From: Candidatus Zhuqueibacterota bacterium
Lineage (GTDB): Bacteria > Zhuqueibacterota > Zhuqueibacteria > Oceanimicrobiales > Oceanimicrobiaceae
Assembly (NCBI GenBank): GCA_029262055.1
Contig: JAJDAD010000062.1
Location: forward strand, 1-64,000
Direction of reading: 5' to 3'
DNA: 64,000 bases
Shown: positions 1-10,047 of the stretch, one piece after another
Layout: each line of letters begins with the position of its first letter
How positions within the stretch are numbered: the stretch's first letter is position 1
Notes under the pieces: generated by a model
What the model saw: the letters and a program-made list of their open reading frames with translations, nothing else
What the model was told of the DNA's origin: nothing
The model's database searches: none
Program-made: the position numbers and the translations under genes

Positions 1-357
1 AAAGCAAGCGCCCCTTCCCCGGACGGCACCTGAGTCCTACCCTGCTATCGCTTTACTTTAGCGAAACCTCACAATCCGCTGTTCCTGTACAACCGTACAT
101 GGAGTGCGGGAACTGTGTTACCGCATGCTCTGCCACCATCCAGGCACTCACCATCTTCATCCTCAGCAACCCGAAGTCAACCCATCTCGCTTGTCACTGG
201 CCACTCAAGCTCCCTAGCCGATTGGTAAGTCTCATTAACCTTGCAGTCGACCAACCCGTAATCTACACGCTTCCCGGAATCGAAGCTTGCTTTTGAGGAA
301 CGTTCACCGTAGATTTCAGCAAACGATGAACAAAAAGGACCTATTGAACCACCGGAT

Positions 358-2103
358 ATGGCTGATACGATCAGAGTAGCTCTGGCTCAAACCAACACGA
401 TTGTTGGCGACTTCGACAGCAACCGAGACAAAACCCTGCAAGCGATGAAGAAAGCAGAGGCCGCTGCCGCGGATTTCGTGCTTTTTCCCGAATTGACGGT
501 AACCAGCTACTTTCCCGAAGATCTCCTGCTCAAAAAGACCTTCATTGAAGACAACCAGAGATACCTGCGCGAAATAGCTGGCCAAAGTGGCGAGACCATC
601 GCCGTGGTCGGTTTCGTCGATCCTGGCCCTGCAGGTGACAAAATTTACAGCGCAGCTGCCCTCTTGCAGCGCGGCAAAGTAGTGGCAAAGTATCACAAGA
701 TCTGCCTGCCAAACTACAGCGTTTTTGACGAAAAGCGCTACTTTGCCGCCGGCAATCGTCCCCTGGTATTCGAGTATAAGGACGTTAAGTTCGGCTTGAA
801 TATCTGCGAGGATATCTGGGTGCCGGACGGTGTCGCTGAAAGCCAGGGCCTGGGCGCAGGCGCTGAGATTATTTTCTGCATTTCCGCGTCCCCCTACCAC
901 ATGGAAAAACGCAGAGTCCGTCTCGATGTCGGTATCAATTGTGCCAAACGGACACGTTCCGCCGTTGTCTACTTGAACCTGGTCGGTGGCCAGGACGAGC
1001 TGGTTTTTGACGGCACCAGCTATGTGGTAAACGAACAGGGCGAGGTCACGGCGCAATGCAGCGCGTTCGAGGAAGATTTTCTGGTGACCGACATTAGCGT
1101 GGCCGCGCTTCGTGCTTTCCGTGCGCAGGATCCGGGATACGAGCAGGAGCTTGCCGGCTTCAAGTCGTTGTACCTCCCAGAAGTCATTACAATTCCGGAT
1201 GCTTCGCCCACAAGGGAAAAACCGGAACTGCAGGCAAGGGTAGTGAAGAAACTTCAACCCTACGATGAAATCTACGCAGCTTTGGTGTTGGGCACGAAGG
1301 ATTATGTCGGCAAGAACAACTTCAGGAAGGTGGTGATTGGATTGAGCGGTGGTATCGACTCGGCCCTGACTGCAGCCATCGCCGTTGACGCTCTCGGGGC
1401 GCAGAACGTGATAGGAGTGCTCATGCCGAGTGCAATCACCTCCGCCGAGAGCATGGAAGATGCACACCTGCTCGCACGCAATCTTGGCATCGAGACAAAG
1501 ACGGTCGCGATCAATGCTGTTTTTGATGCCTACCGTGAATCGTTGCGGACGGTGTTTGGCGATCTGCCTCCGGACACAACGGAGGAAAACCTGCAGGCCC
1601 GGACCCGTGGCAATATCCTCATGGCATTATCGAACAAATTCGGGTGGATGGTCCTGACCACGGGTAATAAGAGCGAGCTGAGCGTCGGCTACGCTACTTT
1701 GTACGGGGACATGGCCGGCGGTTTTGCAGTTATCAAGGACGTCCCCAAGACTCTGGTTTACAAGCTCTGCGAACAAAAAAATGCAACGGTAGGCCGGGAA
1801 GTAATACCCCAGACTGTTATCAGCAAGGAACCGACTGCCGAGCTTAGACCAAATCAGAAAGACCGCGACTCTCTGCCGCCCTATGAATTGCTTGATGCGA
1901 TCCTGGAACAGTTTGTCGAGAAGGATCAGACGGTAAAGGAGATCATTGCCCGCGGCTTTCCACGCGAGGTTGTGAAGGAGGTCGCGCGCCTGGTAGACGT
2001 CAATGAATACAAACGGCGCCAGGCCGCACCCGGAATCAAAATTACGGACAAAGCATTCGGAAAAGATCGCCGAATGCCAATCACCAACAAATATCACACA
2101 TGA
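358..2103 (+). CDS. nadE: Glutamine-dependent NAD+ synthetase (N-terminal nitrilase/CN-hydrolase domain plus C-terminal NAD synthase)
   Basis: 581 aa ORF; nitrilase-like N-terminus (VALAQTNTIVGDF, FPELTVTSYFPEDLL, GLNICEDIWVPDG) and NAD synthase P-loop-like SGGIDSALTAAIA, TTGNKSELSVGYATLYGDMAGGFAVIKDVPKT. Confidence 0.95.
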   Translation: MADTIRVALAQTNTIVGDFDSNRDKTLQAMKKAEAAAADFVLFPELTVTSYFPEDLLLKKTFIEDNQRYLREIAGQSGETIAVVGFVDPGPAGDKIYSAAALLQRGKVVAKYHKICLPNYSVFDEKRYFAAGNRPLVFEYKDVKFGLNICEDIWVPDGVAESQGLGAGAEIIFCISASPYHMEKRRVRLDVGINCAKRTRSAVVYLNLVGGQDELVFDGTSYVVNEQGEVTAQCSAFEEDFLVTDISVAALRAFRAQDPGYEQELAGFKSLYLPEVITIPDASPTREKPELQARVVKKLQPYDEIYAALVLGTKDYVGKNNFRKVVIGLSGGIDSALTAAIAVDALGAQNVIGVLMPSAITSAESMEDAHLLARNLGIETKTVAINAVFDAYRESLRTVFGDLPPDTTEENLQARTRGNILMALSNKFGWMVLTTGNKSELSVGYATLYGDMAGGFAVIKDVPKTLVYKLCEQKNATVGREVIPQTVISKEPTAELRPNQKDRDSLPPYELLDAILEQFVEKDQTVKEIIARGFPREVVKEVARLVDVNEYKRRQAAPGIKITDKAFGKDRRMPITNKYHT

Positions 2104-3344
2104 GAAAAACAATGGATTGGCGAAAAGAACCAGCAATCATCAGTCTTCTACTATTCTGTGTCCTGGCGTGCAGCAGTTGTACGGACACCAGACCATTTCT
2201 GCGCTACCGCGACCCGGTGTTGCGCGGCAATCCCACAGGCCGTCCTGACGGCGCCGATGTCTTGACATTTTATGTTTTGGGTGACTGGGGTACTGGCAAT
2301 GCGAACCAACAGGCGGTGGCTGACGCGCTCAGCAAGAATCTTCGGACAGTGCCGCCGGGCCGTCAGGTTCGCCCGTTCGTGCTCGAGCTAGGCGACAATG
2401 CTTACCAACACGGCCTGGCGACCGGCTGGGACAATCCCGAAGTGGTCGAGCGGCTCAGGGCAACTTTCGGCGACGTCTATAGCGAGGTCAAGTACCAGGA
2501 CAAGGACGTCACCTTCCATGTCGTCGCTGGCAATCATGACCACGCAGGCAAAGCCGGCGGCAAAAAAGCGCACGGTGATGTCATTCATCAGGAAACGACT
2601 GCGGAGAGAATCTATCCGAACTGGGAGTACTACCCGATCGATCCTGCCAGAAACTCCGACACGGACGATCAGAAAAACTACGACGACCTGCTCAATGAAA
2701 ACATCTTGGATGTTACCATACCGCAAGTGATTTCCATCGACGGCGGCGACAAGCTGCTGGATGTGTTTGCCATCGACAGCCAGGTCTTTCTGGATTTGTA
2801 TGACAGGAAAGAGACCGCACTGATATCCAAGCACTGGCAGCACCTGCAACAATTGGTTTCCCGCAGCACCGCGCCATGGAAAATGCTGATCGGCCACCAT
2901 CCGGTAAAGAGCCATGGCAAACACGGCGGCTTTCGCAAAGCATTCTGGTGGATTCCGCCAATGGTGCTTGCGACCCTGGTGGACAAATTCTTTTATAAGA
3001 GAATCCAGGACCTGGACAATCCGGCGTACGGGAGATTTCGGAAAGAAATGACTGCCTTTATGCAGCGCAACAAAATCCCGTTCTATCTTGCCGGGCATGA
3101 ACACAACCTGCAAATGATCGAGATCGAACCGGACCACTACCAGGTGGTCTCCGGCAGTGCAGGAAAACTGTCTGCCGTATCACATGGCGATGACTCGTTT
3201 TTTTCGCAGACCGCTTTTGGCTTCGCTCGTTTTGACATGACTGAGACGGAGGTCTGGATTGAATTCCTCAAGGTCGCAACTGAGAGTGGCGAGATGTCGT
3301 CGTCGGGGCTGTTCAAAGTTGCAATGCCCGAGGGGTCGAAATGA
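2100..3344 (+). CDS. Metallophosphoesterase (calcineurin-like), putative lipoprotein
   Basis: Lipobox-like LLLFCVLACSS; motifs LGDWGTGN, LELGDNAYQHG, VVAGNHDHAG, IGHHPVKSHGKHG, LAGHEHNLQ. Confidence 0.88.
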   Translation: MRKTMDWRKEPAIISLLLFCVLACSSCTDTRPFLRYRDPVLRGNPTGRPDGADVLTFYVLGDWGTGNANQQAVADALSKNLRTVPPGRQVRPFVLELGDNAYQHGLATGWDNPEVVERLRATFGDVYSEVKYQDKDVTFHVVAGNHDHAGKAGGKKAHGDVIHQETTAERIYPNWEYYPIDPARNSDTDDQKNYDDLLNENILDVTIPQVISIDGGDKLLDVFAIDSQVFLDLYDRKETALISKHWQHLQQLVSRSTAPWKMLIGHHPVKSHGKHGGFRKAFWWIPPMVLATLVDKFFYKRIQDLDNPAYGRFRKEMTAFMQRNKIPFYLAGHEHNLQMIEIEPDHYQVVSGSAGKLSAVSHGDDSFFSQTAFGFARFDMTETEVWIEFLKVATESGEMSSSGLFKVAMPEGSK

Positions 3345-3895
3345 GGTTTTGGTTCGGCAACACTCCCGTGCGTTCCAGTGTGTTGAGACGCTCACTACTT
3401 GCTTTGTAAATGATACCAGGTAAACCCACTGTATCTGACGAAGCAAAACTCGTCATTGGCAATCCTGAGACGCGGCACCGGCGGTTCAGGTCATTTACAA
3501 AGTCCTGGAGACGAGGACCTAGGACCAATCCTCCCCGCTGCAATCGGTTGATTTGCCAGGAATGACAGCGCCGCTTGCGCAGATCGTTCGCTTCATCAGA
3601 TGAGATGCGGACGATGCTAGTACGGTGGAAGTCGCCCGTAGTCCGAAACCCGGGATTACCACTCCGGCAGCGTCAGGCATCGTTTCTCTTGCATCTTATC
3701 TCGATTTTCCGTATCTTTATCGTTGTCTTGGTTTCGCTGTTGTCTCTGCACTCCGCGAAGCCAGATTTCAATTAGATTAAACCGTGCATCCCGGCCTTTT
3801 TGAGCAGGGCTGCCTAATCGCCGCGCTCATTGCGGTCTTTCTTTTCCACGCGTCCGGGCTGGTAGAGATTTGTAGAACCCCGGACCAGGAAAAAT

Positions 3896-5230
3896 ATGAA
3901 AGACCAAACACTTACGCGTGCGCAACGCGCGCGCAACGATCGTTCCATCTCCCAACCACAACCCCAGCTTGCACAAGGTGTCTTTGGCGCCCTGCTCCCG
4001 AAAATCCAACGGGCCGTTGCAGCCGAGGGATACGTCACTCCCACACCGATCCAGGAGCAGTGCATTCCCCACCTGTTGCAGGGACGGGATCTGCTCGGCA
4101 GCGCCCAGACCGGCACCGGCAAGACCGCTGCCTTTACGCTGCCACTCCTGCAGCGGCTTTCCGGCAACTCCGTCCAGCCCAGGAAAAGAAGCCCACGTGC
4201 CCTCATTCTCGCTCCCACGCGCGAACTTGCGGCGCAGATCGGGGCCAGCATTCATACATATGGGCGGTTTCTACCCCTAAGCCACACCGTCGTCTTCGGC
4301 GGGGTCAGTCAATCGCCACAGGTCACTGCTCTGAACCGCGGAGTGGACATTCTGGTGGCCACCCCGGGTCGTCTCCTTGACCTGATGCAGCAGGGATTTA
4401 TCCGCCTGAATGAGGTGGAGTTCTTCGTTCTCGACGAGGTGGATCGCATGCTCGACATGGGCTTCATTCACGACATCAGACGGGTCTTGTCCCACATTCC
4501 GGCTGAGCGCCAGACGCTGTTCTTCTCGGCCACCATGCCGCCGAAAATGGCAGAACTGGCCAACACCATGGTCCGCAATCCGGTACGGGTAACCATCGCG
4601 CCCGACAAACCAGCGGTGGAGCGCATCGGTCAGAAAGTGTTGTTTGTGGGAAAGAAGAGCAAGGACGCCCTGCTCATTTCGCTGCTAAACGACCCCCAGG
4701 TCAGTAAGGCCCTCATCTTCACCCAGATGAAGCACGCTGCCAACCGTGTGGTGAAAAAATTATCCGCAGCGGGCATTCACGGCACCGCCATCCACGGCAA
4801 CAAAAGCCAGGCCGCCCGCACCAAGGCGCTGGACGGCTTTAGGCGCGGCAATTTCCCGGTACTGGTCGCCACCGATGTGGCGGCACGCGGATTGGATGTA
4901 GACGACATCACCCACGTCATCAACTACGACCTGCCCACTGAGGCCGAAACTTACGTACACCGCATCGGACGCACCGCCCGCGCGGGGACGAATGGTGACG
5001 CCATTTCGTTCTGCTGCGCTGAGGATCGGGCATATCTCCGCGATATCGAACGCCTGTTAGGAAAGCCGGTGCCCGCCGAGACACAACACGCCTTTCATTG
5101 TGAGAACGCCTTCCGGTCTACCCAACCGGCCCCCAAACCTGGTGGTGGTGGCGGCACACGTCGGGGTGGGCGCCCCAAGGGCAACCTCCCCGGGCAGCGC
5201 AGCCGAAACCGCAACCGGGGCAGACGGTAA
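3896..5230 (+). CDS. rhlE: DEAD-box ATP-dependent RNA helicase (RhlE-like)
   Basis: [31 protein letters not shown] (DEVD variant of DEAD), [34 protein letters not shown]; Gly/Arg-rich tail. Confidence 0.92.
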   Translation: MKDQTLTRAQRARNDRSISQPQPQLAQGVFGALLPKIQRAVAAEGYVTPTPIQEQCIPHLLQGRDLLGSAQTGTGKTAAFTLPLLQRLSGNSVQPRKRSPRALILAPTRELAAQIGASIHTYGRFLPLSHTVVFGGVSQSPQVTALNRGVDILVATPGRLLDLMQQGFIRLNEVEFFVLDEVDRMLDMGFIHDIRRVLSHIPAERQTLFFSATMPPKMAELANTMVRNPVRVTIAPDKPAVERIGQKVLFVGKKSKDALLISLLNDPQVSKALIFTQMKHAANRVVKKLSAAGIHGTAIHGNKSQAARTKALDGFRRGNFPVLVATDVAARGLDVDDITHVINYDLPTEAETYVHRIGRTARAGTNGDAISFCCAEDRAYLRDIERLLGKPVPAETQHAFHCENAFRSTQPAPKPGGGGGTRRGGRPKGNLPGQRSRNRNRGRR

Positions 5231-5489
5231 GGCAAAGACCCTGCGCCTGACCCATTCTCACGCTCCGGACTCCCCGAAAGGGCTTCCCGCCCCCAAGTGT
5301 ATGATCCCAGGGGACGAGTTCGCAGGAACCGCTCCAGGGAAATAGAGCGTGCTGACCGGAGATCAATTGACTTATTAAGAATACTTTCGTTACTATAAGA
5401 TACTCGAATTTGTGAAGGCCCTGCCTGAGGGCCTCACTCATTTCGTCTCTATTAACAAGAAAGGTAACTTACCTAAGGAGGATGACAAG

Positions 5490-5642
5490 GTGGCGAAGCC
5501 TAATTATCGATTTGAAAAACGCAAAAAAGAATTGGCAAAGATAAAAAAGAAGGAAGAAAAGCGGCAAAACAAACTGGCCAAGAAGAATGCAGAGTCCAAA
5601 ACGGAGCATGATCAACCTCCGGATGAAGGGGAAAACACATAA
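5490..5642 (+). CDS. Small Lys/Arg-rich protein (50 aa, GTG start)
   Basis: AAGGAGG at 5475-5481, 8 nt before GTG at 5490; MAKPNYRFEKRKKELAKIKKKEEKRQNKLAKKN...; the ORF track starts earlier at 5412 (GTG). Confidence 0.6.
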   Translation: MAKPNYRFEKRKKELAKIKKKEEKRQNKLAKKNAESKTEHDQPPDEGENT

Positions 5643-5763
5643 CTAGCGGACGCAGGATGCTTACACCTTGTCGTTTAAAACCACCCATCCCGGCGTGGCC
5701 GGCATTGCTATTCCCTCCAGATCCTTCAGCCATAATCACGTCTAAGACACATCTGGACCTGAC

Positions 5764-6204
5764 ATGGAAAAGGAACTGAAATTTCTCAAAAAACCCGGAT
5801 GGCGCTATGAAAGATTCAGACCACCGGACAGACTGCCGGAAGCGGTCATTCAGGCTGAAGTCTACAGACGGTTACTCGAAAAGAATATCCAATGTACCGT
5901 TGGTTGTCCGATTTTCTGCGTGGCATACGGTGGAGAGTTGTCGCCTGACGTCGCCATCCTGAACCGGGGATGCGTAATCGGACTCATAGAAATAAAATCC
6001 TTCAAGAAGGTCAAGTCCGTATCAAATCAAATTATCAACAACCTCGACAGTGCTGGGATAAAGAGCAAGCAGTTGCGGCGATATTTGTTGTATGATTTGC
6101 CTCTATATTATTGCACGACATGGGATGACATTCCTCGTGCTGTAGAATTCGCGCAGTTATGTATTCAGGAGTTCAGACAGCACGCAGCTAAAAAGACACA
6201 ATGA
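5764..6204 (+). CDS. Hypothetical protein with PD-(D/E)xK-like motif
   Basis: 146 aa; ...GELSPDVAILNRGCVIGLIEIKSFKKVK... fits a PD-(D/E)xK core (PD ... ExK). Confidence 0.6.
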   Translation: MEKELKFLKKPGWRYERFRPPDRLPEAVIQAEVYRRLLEKNIQCTVGCPIFCVAYGGELSPDVAILNRGCVIGLIEIKSFKKVKSVSNQIINNLDSAGIKSKQLRRYLLYDLPLYYCTTWDDIPRAVEFAQLCIQEFRQHAAKKTQ

Positions 6205-6223
6205 TCCCTTCTGCCCTTGAGCA

Positions 6224-7375
6224 GTGAGGCAGGCTCCGTACCAGACTTCTTCGCAACAGATGCCAACGAAATTCACCATATCGGATGAAGCCAGAAAACT
6301 CCACCGGGAGAGCCTGGTAGTCGACCTGCACGTCGATCCAATCCTGCAGAAGCTCCTCTTCGATTACGAAATTGATGAACACCATGACAGGGACTGGCAA
6401 CCCTCAAAACGGCGCAGGCTGTTCAAGTCACTCACAACATTCGCTCAAAACCGCGAGTTCCATTCTCCTTTCTTTAATCACATCGACGTACCGCGAATGC
6501 TGGCGGGTGGGTACAGCCTGGGGGCTTTTGGTATTCACCACTGGCCAAGGGCAGGTGAACGCGGTTGGCAGAACGTCCTCAACCAACTGAACTACCTGGA
6601 ACGGGTTGTTAAACGGCAATCGGACCTTGTGTTTGCCACCGACCCGGATGCTCTGCTGCAGGCGCACGCCAGCGGGCAGATCGGCTGTTTTGCCGGAGTT
6701 GAGGGTACGCACTGCCTGGGTGCCGCAGGTGCGAAAAACCAGCAAAGGAGGCTGGACCGCATCCAGGTATTGTTCGAAAAACATCATGTACGTTATCTCA
6801 CCCTGACCCACTTTTCCCGCAATGATGCAGCCGCACCAACCATGGGATTGGGCGCTGATGCAAACCTGGGCCTGACCCGCTTCGGAACCGCTCTGGCGGA
6901 AAAACTGAACGAGACCGGTATGCTGGTGGACGTGGCCCATGTCAGCCATCAGGGCGTTCTCGACGCCTGCAGCTGTAGTAAGGTGCCGGTCATCGCCAGC
7001 CATGCGGGTGTACGAAGTGTGCGGAAACATCCACGAAACCTGAACGACGAAGCGCTGCGGGCCATTGTCGAATCCGGAGGCCTGGTCGGAATCATGTTTG
7101 CGACCAATTTTCTCAGCAGCGCTGCGACGAATCCTACTTCGGAAGTCGTCCTGCAGCACATCGACTATATCGTGCGCAACTACGGCGATGATCATGTGGC
7201 GCTCGGCACGGACTTTGATGGCTGGATTCCGCGCATCCCCTCTGACATGGAAGATGCTGCAGACCTGCCACTCCTGACGCAACACATGCTGAACCACGGT
7301 TATTCAGAGGATCGAATCAGGAAAATACTGGGGATGAATTTTCTTAGGGTCTGGCGGGCGGCATTGGCGGTTTAA
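6224..7375 (+). CDS. Membrane dipeptidase (renal dipeptidase, M19 family)
   Basis: VVDLHVDPIL, GIHHWP, GVEGTHCLG, RYLTLTHFSRNDAA, VDVAHVSHQGVLD, VIASHAGVRSVRKHPRNLNDEALRAI, ALGTDFDGW; start may be internal (MPTKFTISDEARKL). Confidence 0.88.
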   Translation: MRQAPYQTSSQQMPTKFTISDEARKLHRESLVVDLHVDPILQKLLFDYEIDEHHDRDWQPSKRRRLFKSLTTFAQNREFHSPFFNHIDVPRMLAGGYSLGAFGIHHWPRAGERGWQNVLNQLNYLERVVKRQSDLVFATDPDALLQAHASGQIGCFAGVEGTHCLGAAGAKNQQRRLDRIQVLFEKHHVRYLTLTHFSRNDAAAPTMGLGADANLGLTRFGTALAEKLNETGMLVDVAHVSHQGVLDACSCSKVPVIASHAGVRSVRKHPRNLNDEALRAIVESGGLVGIMFATNFLSSAATNPTSEVVLQHIDYIVRNYGDDHVALGTDFDGWIPRIPSDMEDAADLPLLTQHMLNHGYSEDRIRKILGMNFLRVWRAALAV

Positions 7376-7755
7376 GTGAACAGCCGTCTGTCAAGTACAC
7401 GGAATATCTGAGGCACCCTCAGAAAAAAGTACAAGCCAAACGCGACCCCAAACGTGTCTGCGACTACATCGCTCACAGTAGGATACCTGCCCGGTACAAA
7501 CATCTGGTGTACTTCATCTGAAACCCCAAACGCGACTCCAATAATTACCGCAACGGCCACGTTTACTCTGGAGTTTTTGTGTCGCAAGAGAGCGATCGCG
7601 ATGCAGTAGCCAAGTACTGAATAGAAGACAAAGTGTGCCACCAGGTCCTCAAACTTGATGCCAAGAGAAGGGAGCGAGTACGAAGGAAGCGCGGACAGAT
7701 AGAAGAGCAAACCAGCCCACAGGCAAACAGGAATGTAGTATCTAAATGAATTCAA
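7372..7755 (-). CDS. VanZ-like family membrane protein
   Basis: 127 aa, several TM segments; GVAFGVSDEVHQMFVPGRYPTVSDVVADTFGVAFG typical of VanZ-like proteins. Confidence 0.85.
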   Translation of the reverse strand: MNSFRYYIPVCLWAGLLFYLSALPSYSLPSLGIKFEDLVAHFVFYSVLGYCIAIALLRHKNSRVNVAVAVIIGVAFGVSDEVHQMFVPGRYPTVSDVVADTFGVAFGLYFFLRVPQIFRVLDRRLFT

Positions 7756-9334
7756 TGTCAGGTATTAGCTCAGTAAAGTCACCATCCATGGCTGCCGGCA
7801 ATTGCGCGACCACGTCGCTCGCTATCAGTCCGGCCTGCCCCACCTTTTTCGCCACAATGTCGCCGGCCATGCCGTGCACAAACACTCCGGCAACCGCAGC
7901 ATCTATTGGCTGTAAGCCCTGCGCGAGCAAACTCGCGATTACTCCGGTCAAGACATCGCCTGTACCCCCCGTCGCCATACCCGGATTACCAGTTGAATTG
8001 ATAAAGACATCGCCGTCCGGCGAACCAACGACAGTCGGAGCACCCTTTAAAACCAAAATGCACGACAACTCTTGCGATACCTGGCGTACGGTAGAGACCG
8101 GGTCCGCGAGGAGATCTTCCCGCTTTCGGCCTACAAGCCGCGCCAGTTCCCCGGCATGGGGCGTCAGGATGACTGACGCCTTTGCTGACTGTAGCAGTTC
8201 AGCTTCACCCGCAAGACAGTTGAGCGCATCTGCATCCAGGACGAGCGCTGTCCGGGAATGCTTTACGAGCCACTTCACCAGCCTGGTGGTGTCTGAGGTG
8301 ACAGCCAGTCCGGGCCCGGCAGCGACGGCATCCGCCCACTCGATCTTTTCTGCGATGATCTTCTTCGCCGCAAACGAAACCGACCCGTGCGCTGTTTCCG
8401 GAAGTGGCGTGGTCATCACCTCGGTCAGTTTTTGTTCCATGACGGCATTTAACCCGGCCGGTATACCCAAAACAGCCAACCCGGCGCCACTGCGAATAGT
8501 GGCCTCGGAGCACAAGCTCGCAGCTCCGGACAAACCCGGTGACCCAGCCAGGACAAACACCTGCCCGCTACGATTCTTGTATAATGTCTTGTTGCGTTTC
8601 GGGAGCACGTTTCTGTAATAATCGGACGTAACATAGAACGTTCCTGGTTCGATACCTGCAATAACTGTTTCCGGAAAACCAATATCGGCAACACGAACCT
8701 GGCCAGCGTGCTCCCGAGCAGGAGAAAACAGCAACCCTTGCTTTATCGCGCCGACCGTGACAGTTACATCCGCACTGATACCTGGGCGGTATACTTGACC
8801 CGTATTTGAGTTAATGCCGGTCGGGAGGTCAACAGCAAGCACGGGAGCACCAAACTTGTTTGCAGCCTCCACCAACAGATCGACAGGAGGCTTGGGAGCG
8901 CCCGTCACGCCTGTCCCCAAAATGGCATCAACCACCAAGTCGGGCTTCGAAAAGGCGGAGAGATGCTCCCTTTTTTTCACCTGGAGCACATCGATTCCCA
9001 GTTGGGTCAGAATGTCGAAATTCGTCTTTGCGTCACCTCTTAGGGCTGCGGCGTCACCCGCAAGAACGACGCGGACATCCGCTCCGGAACTTGCCAGGTA
9101 CCTGGCAACAACATAACCATCGCCGCCGTTGTTGCCCTTGCCGCAAAGAACCATTATTTGCTTCCCGTGAACGGTCCCAATCATCCGGTTGACGCACTCC
9201 ACTATTTTTCGGCCGGCATTCTCCATCAATACAATGCCGGCAATGCCGATATCATCAATGGTGATACGGTCCACTGCGGACATCTGCTCTGCTGTCAGGA
9301 CCGGCTTAAGGTATTTTCTCTGTTTAGGCAACAT
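7742..9334 (-). CDS. nnr: Bifunctional NAD(P)H-hydrate epimerase / ADP-dependent NAD(P)H-hydrate dehydratase
   Basis: NGGDGYVVARYLA (epimerase domain) and LTPHAGELARLVG, NPGMATGGTGDVLTGVIASLLAQG (carbohydrate-kinase-like dehydratase domain). Confidence 0.93.
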   Translation of the reverse strand: MLPKQRKYLKPVLTAEQMSAVDRITIDDIGIAGIVLMENAGRKIVECVNRMIGTVHGKQIMVLCGKGNNGGDGYVVARYLASSGADVRVVLAGDAAALRGDAKTNFDILTQLGIDVLQVKKREHLSAFSKPDLVVDAILGTGVTGAPKPPVDLLVEAANKFGAPVLAVDLPTGINSNTGQVYRPGISADVTVTVGAIKQGLLFSPAREHAGQVRVADIGFPETVIAGIEPGTFYVTSDYYRNVLPKRNKTLYKNRSGQVFVLAGSPGLSGAASLCSEATIRSGAGLAVLGIPAGLNAVMEQKLTEVMTTPLPETAHGSVSFAAKKIIAEKIEWADAVAAGPGLAVTSDTTRLVKWLVKHSRTALVLDADALNCLAGEAELLQSAKASVILTPHAGELARLVGRKREDLLADPVSTVRQVSQELSCILVLKGAPTVVGSPDGDVFINSTGNPGMATGGTGDVLTGVIASLLAQGLQPIDAAVAGVFVHGMAGDIVAKKVGQAGLIASDVVAQLPAAMDGDFTELIPDIEFI

Positions 9335-9411
9335 TGACGCTAATCATAAAGAAGAGTACGACAAACGTTAAAAGATAAACTGTTCTGGCTGGAGTTGCAA
9401 ATAGTTTCTCC

Positions 9412-10047
9412 TTGACTGTTTACCTGTTTTCGGTTAATTTGCTTGCCTTAATGGTGGATAAACAAAAATCTTCGAAAAGCAATTCTGAGCTGATCCAACG
9501 TGCTATAGACGGTGATGAAACTGCCTACCGGCAACTGCTCGAGAATTACCGCGGGGCCATTTTCAATCTCCTGTTTAAAATGGTTCGCAATAAGGAGGAG
9601 ACCGAAGATTTGGTTCAGGAGGCCTTTATAAAGGCGTTTAAGGCTTTGCCCTCCTTCAACGAAGAGTACGCTTTTTCAACGTGGTTGTACAAGATTGCCA
9701 TCAACAACTGTATCGACCACATGCGCAAGAAGCGGCTCAAGACTTATTCCATCAATAAGCCCGTCCGATCAAAGGACGGAGAGCTGGACCGGGAATTTCC
9801 GGACACATCCATGAGCCCGGACAAGGAATTACTCCACGACGAACGCACCCGCTTGATCGAAACCGCTATCGATGAATTACCTGAAAACTACAAAACCGCC
9901 ATTCTCCTGCGGCACCGGGACGAGAAATCATACGAAGAAATTGCACAGCTCCTCGACATTCCCTTAGGCACAGTCAAGGCCAGAATTTTCCGGGCGCGTG
10001 AAATGTTGAAAAAACGCCTGAAGGGCAAGCTCACCCGCGGAGTCTAA
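9412..10047 (+). CDS. ECF-type RNA polymerase sigma-70 factor
   Basis: Sigma2 (NLLFKMVRNKEETEDLVQEAFIKAFKALPSF) and sigma4 (LRHRDEKSYEEIAQLLDIPLGTVKARIFRAREMLKKRL); start may be at the internal MVDKQKSS. Confidence 0.92.
   Translation: MTVYLFSVNLLALMVDKQKSSKSNSELIQRAIDGDETAYRQLLENYRGAIFNLLFKMVRNKEETEDLVQEAFIKAFKALPSFNEEYAFSTWLYKIAINNCIDHMRKKRLKTYSINKPVRSKDGELDREFPDTSMSPDKELLHDERTRLIETAIDELPENYKTAILLRHRDEKSYEEIAQLLDIPLGTVKARIFRAREMLKKRLKGKLTRGV

Noticed and set aside
99-296. 65-aa ORF at the window start
   Set aside because: No RBS, motif or coupling seen; likely non-coding.
316-1467. 383-aa minus-strand ORF
   Set aside because: Antisense shadow of nadE, composition not protein-like in domain terms.
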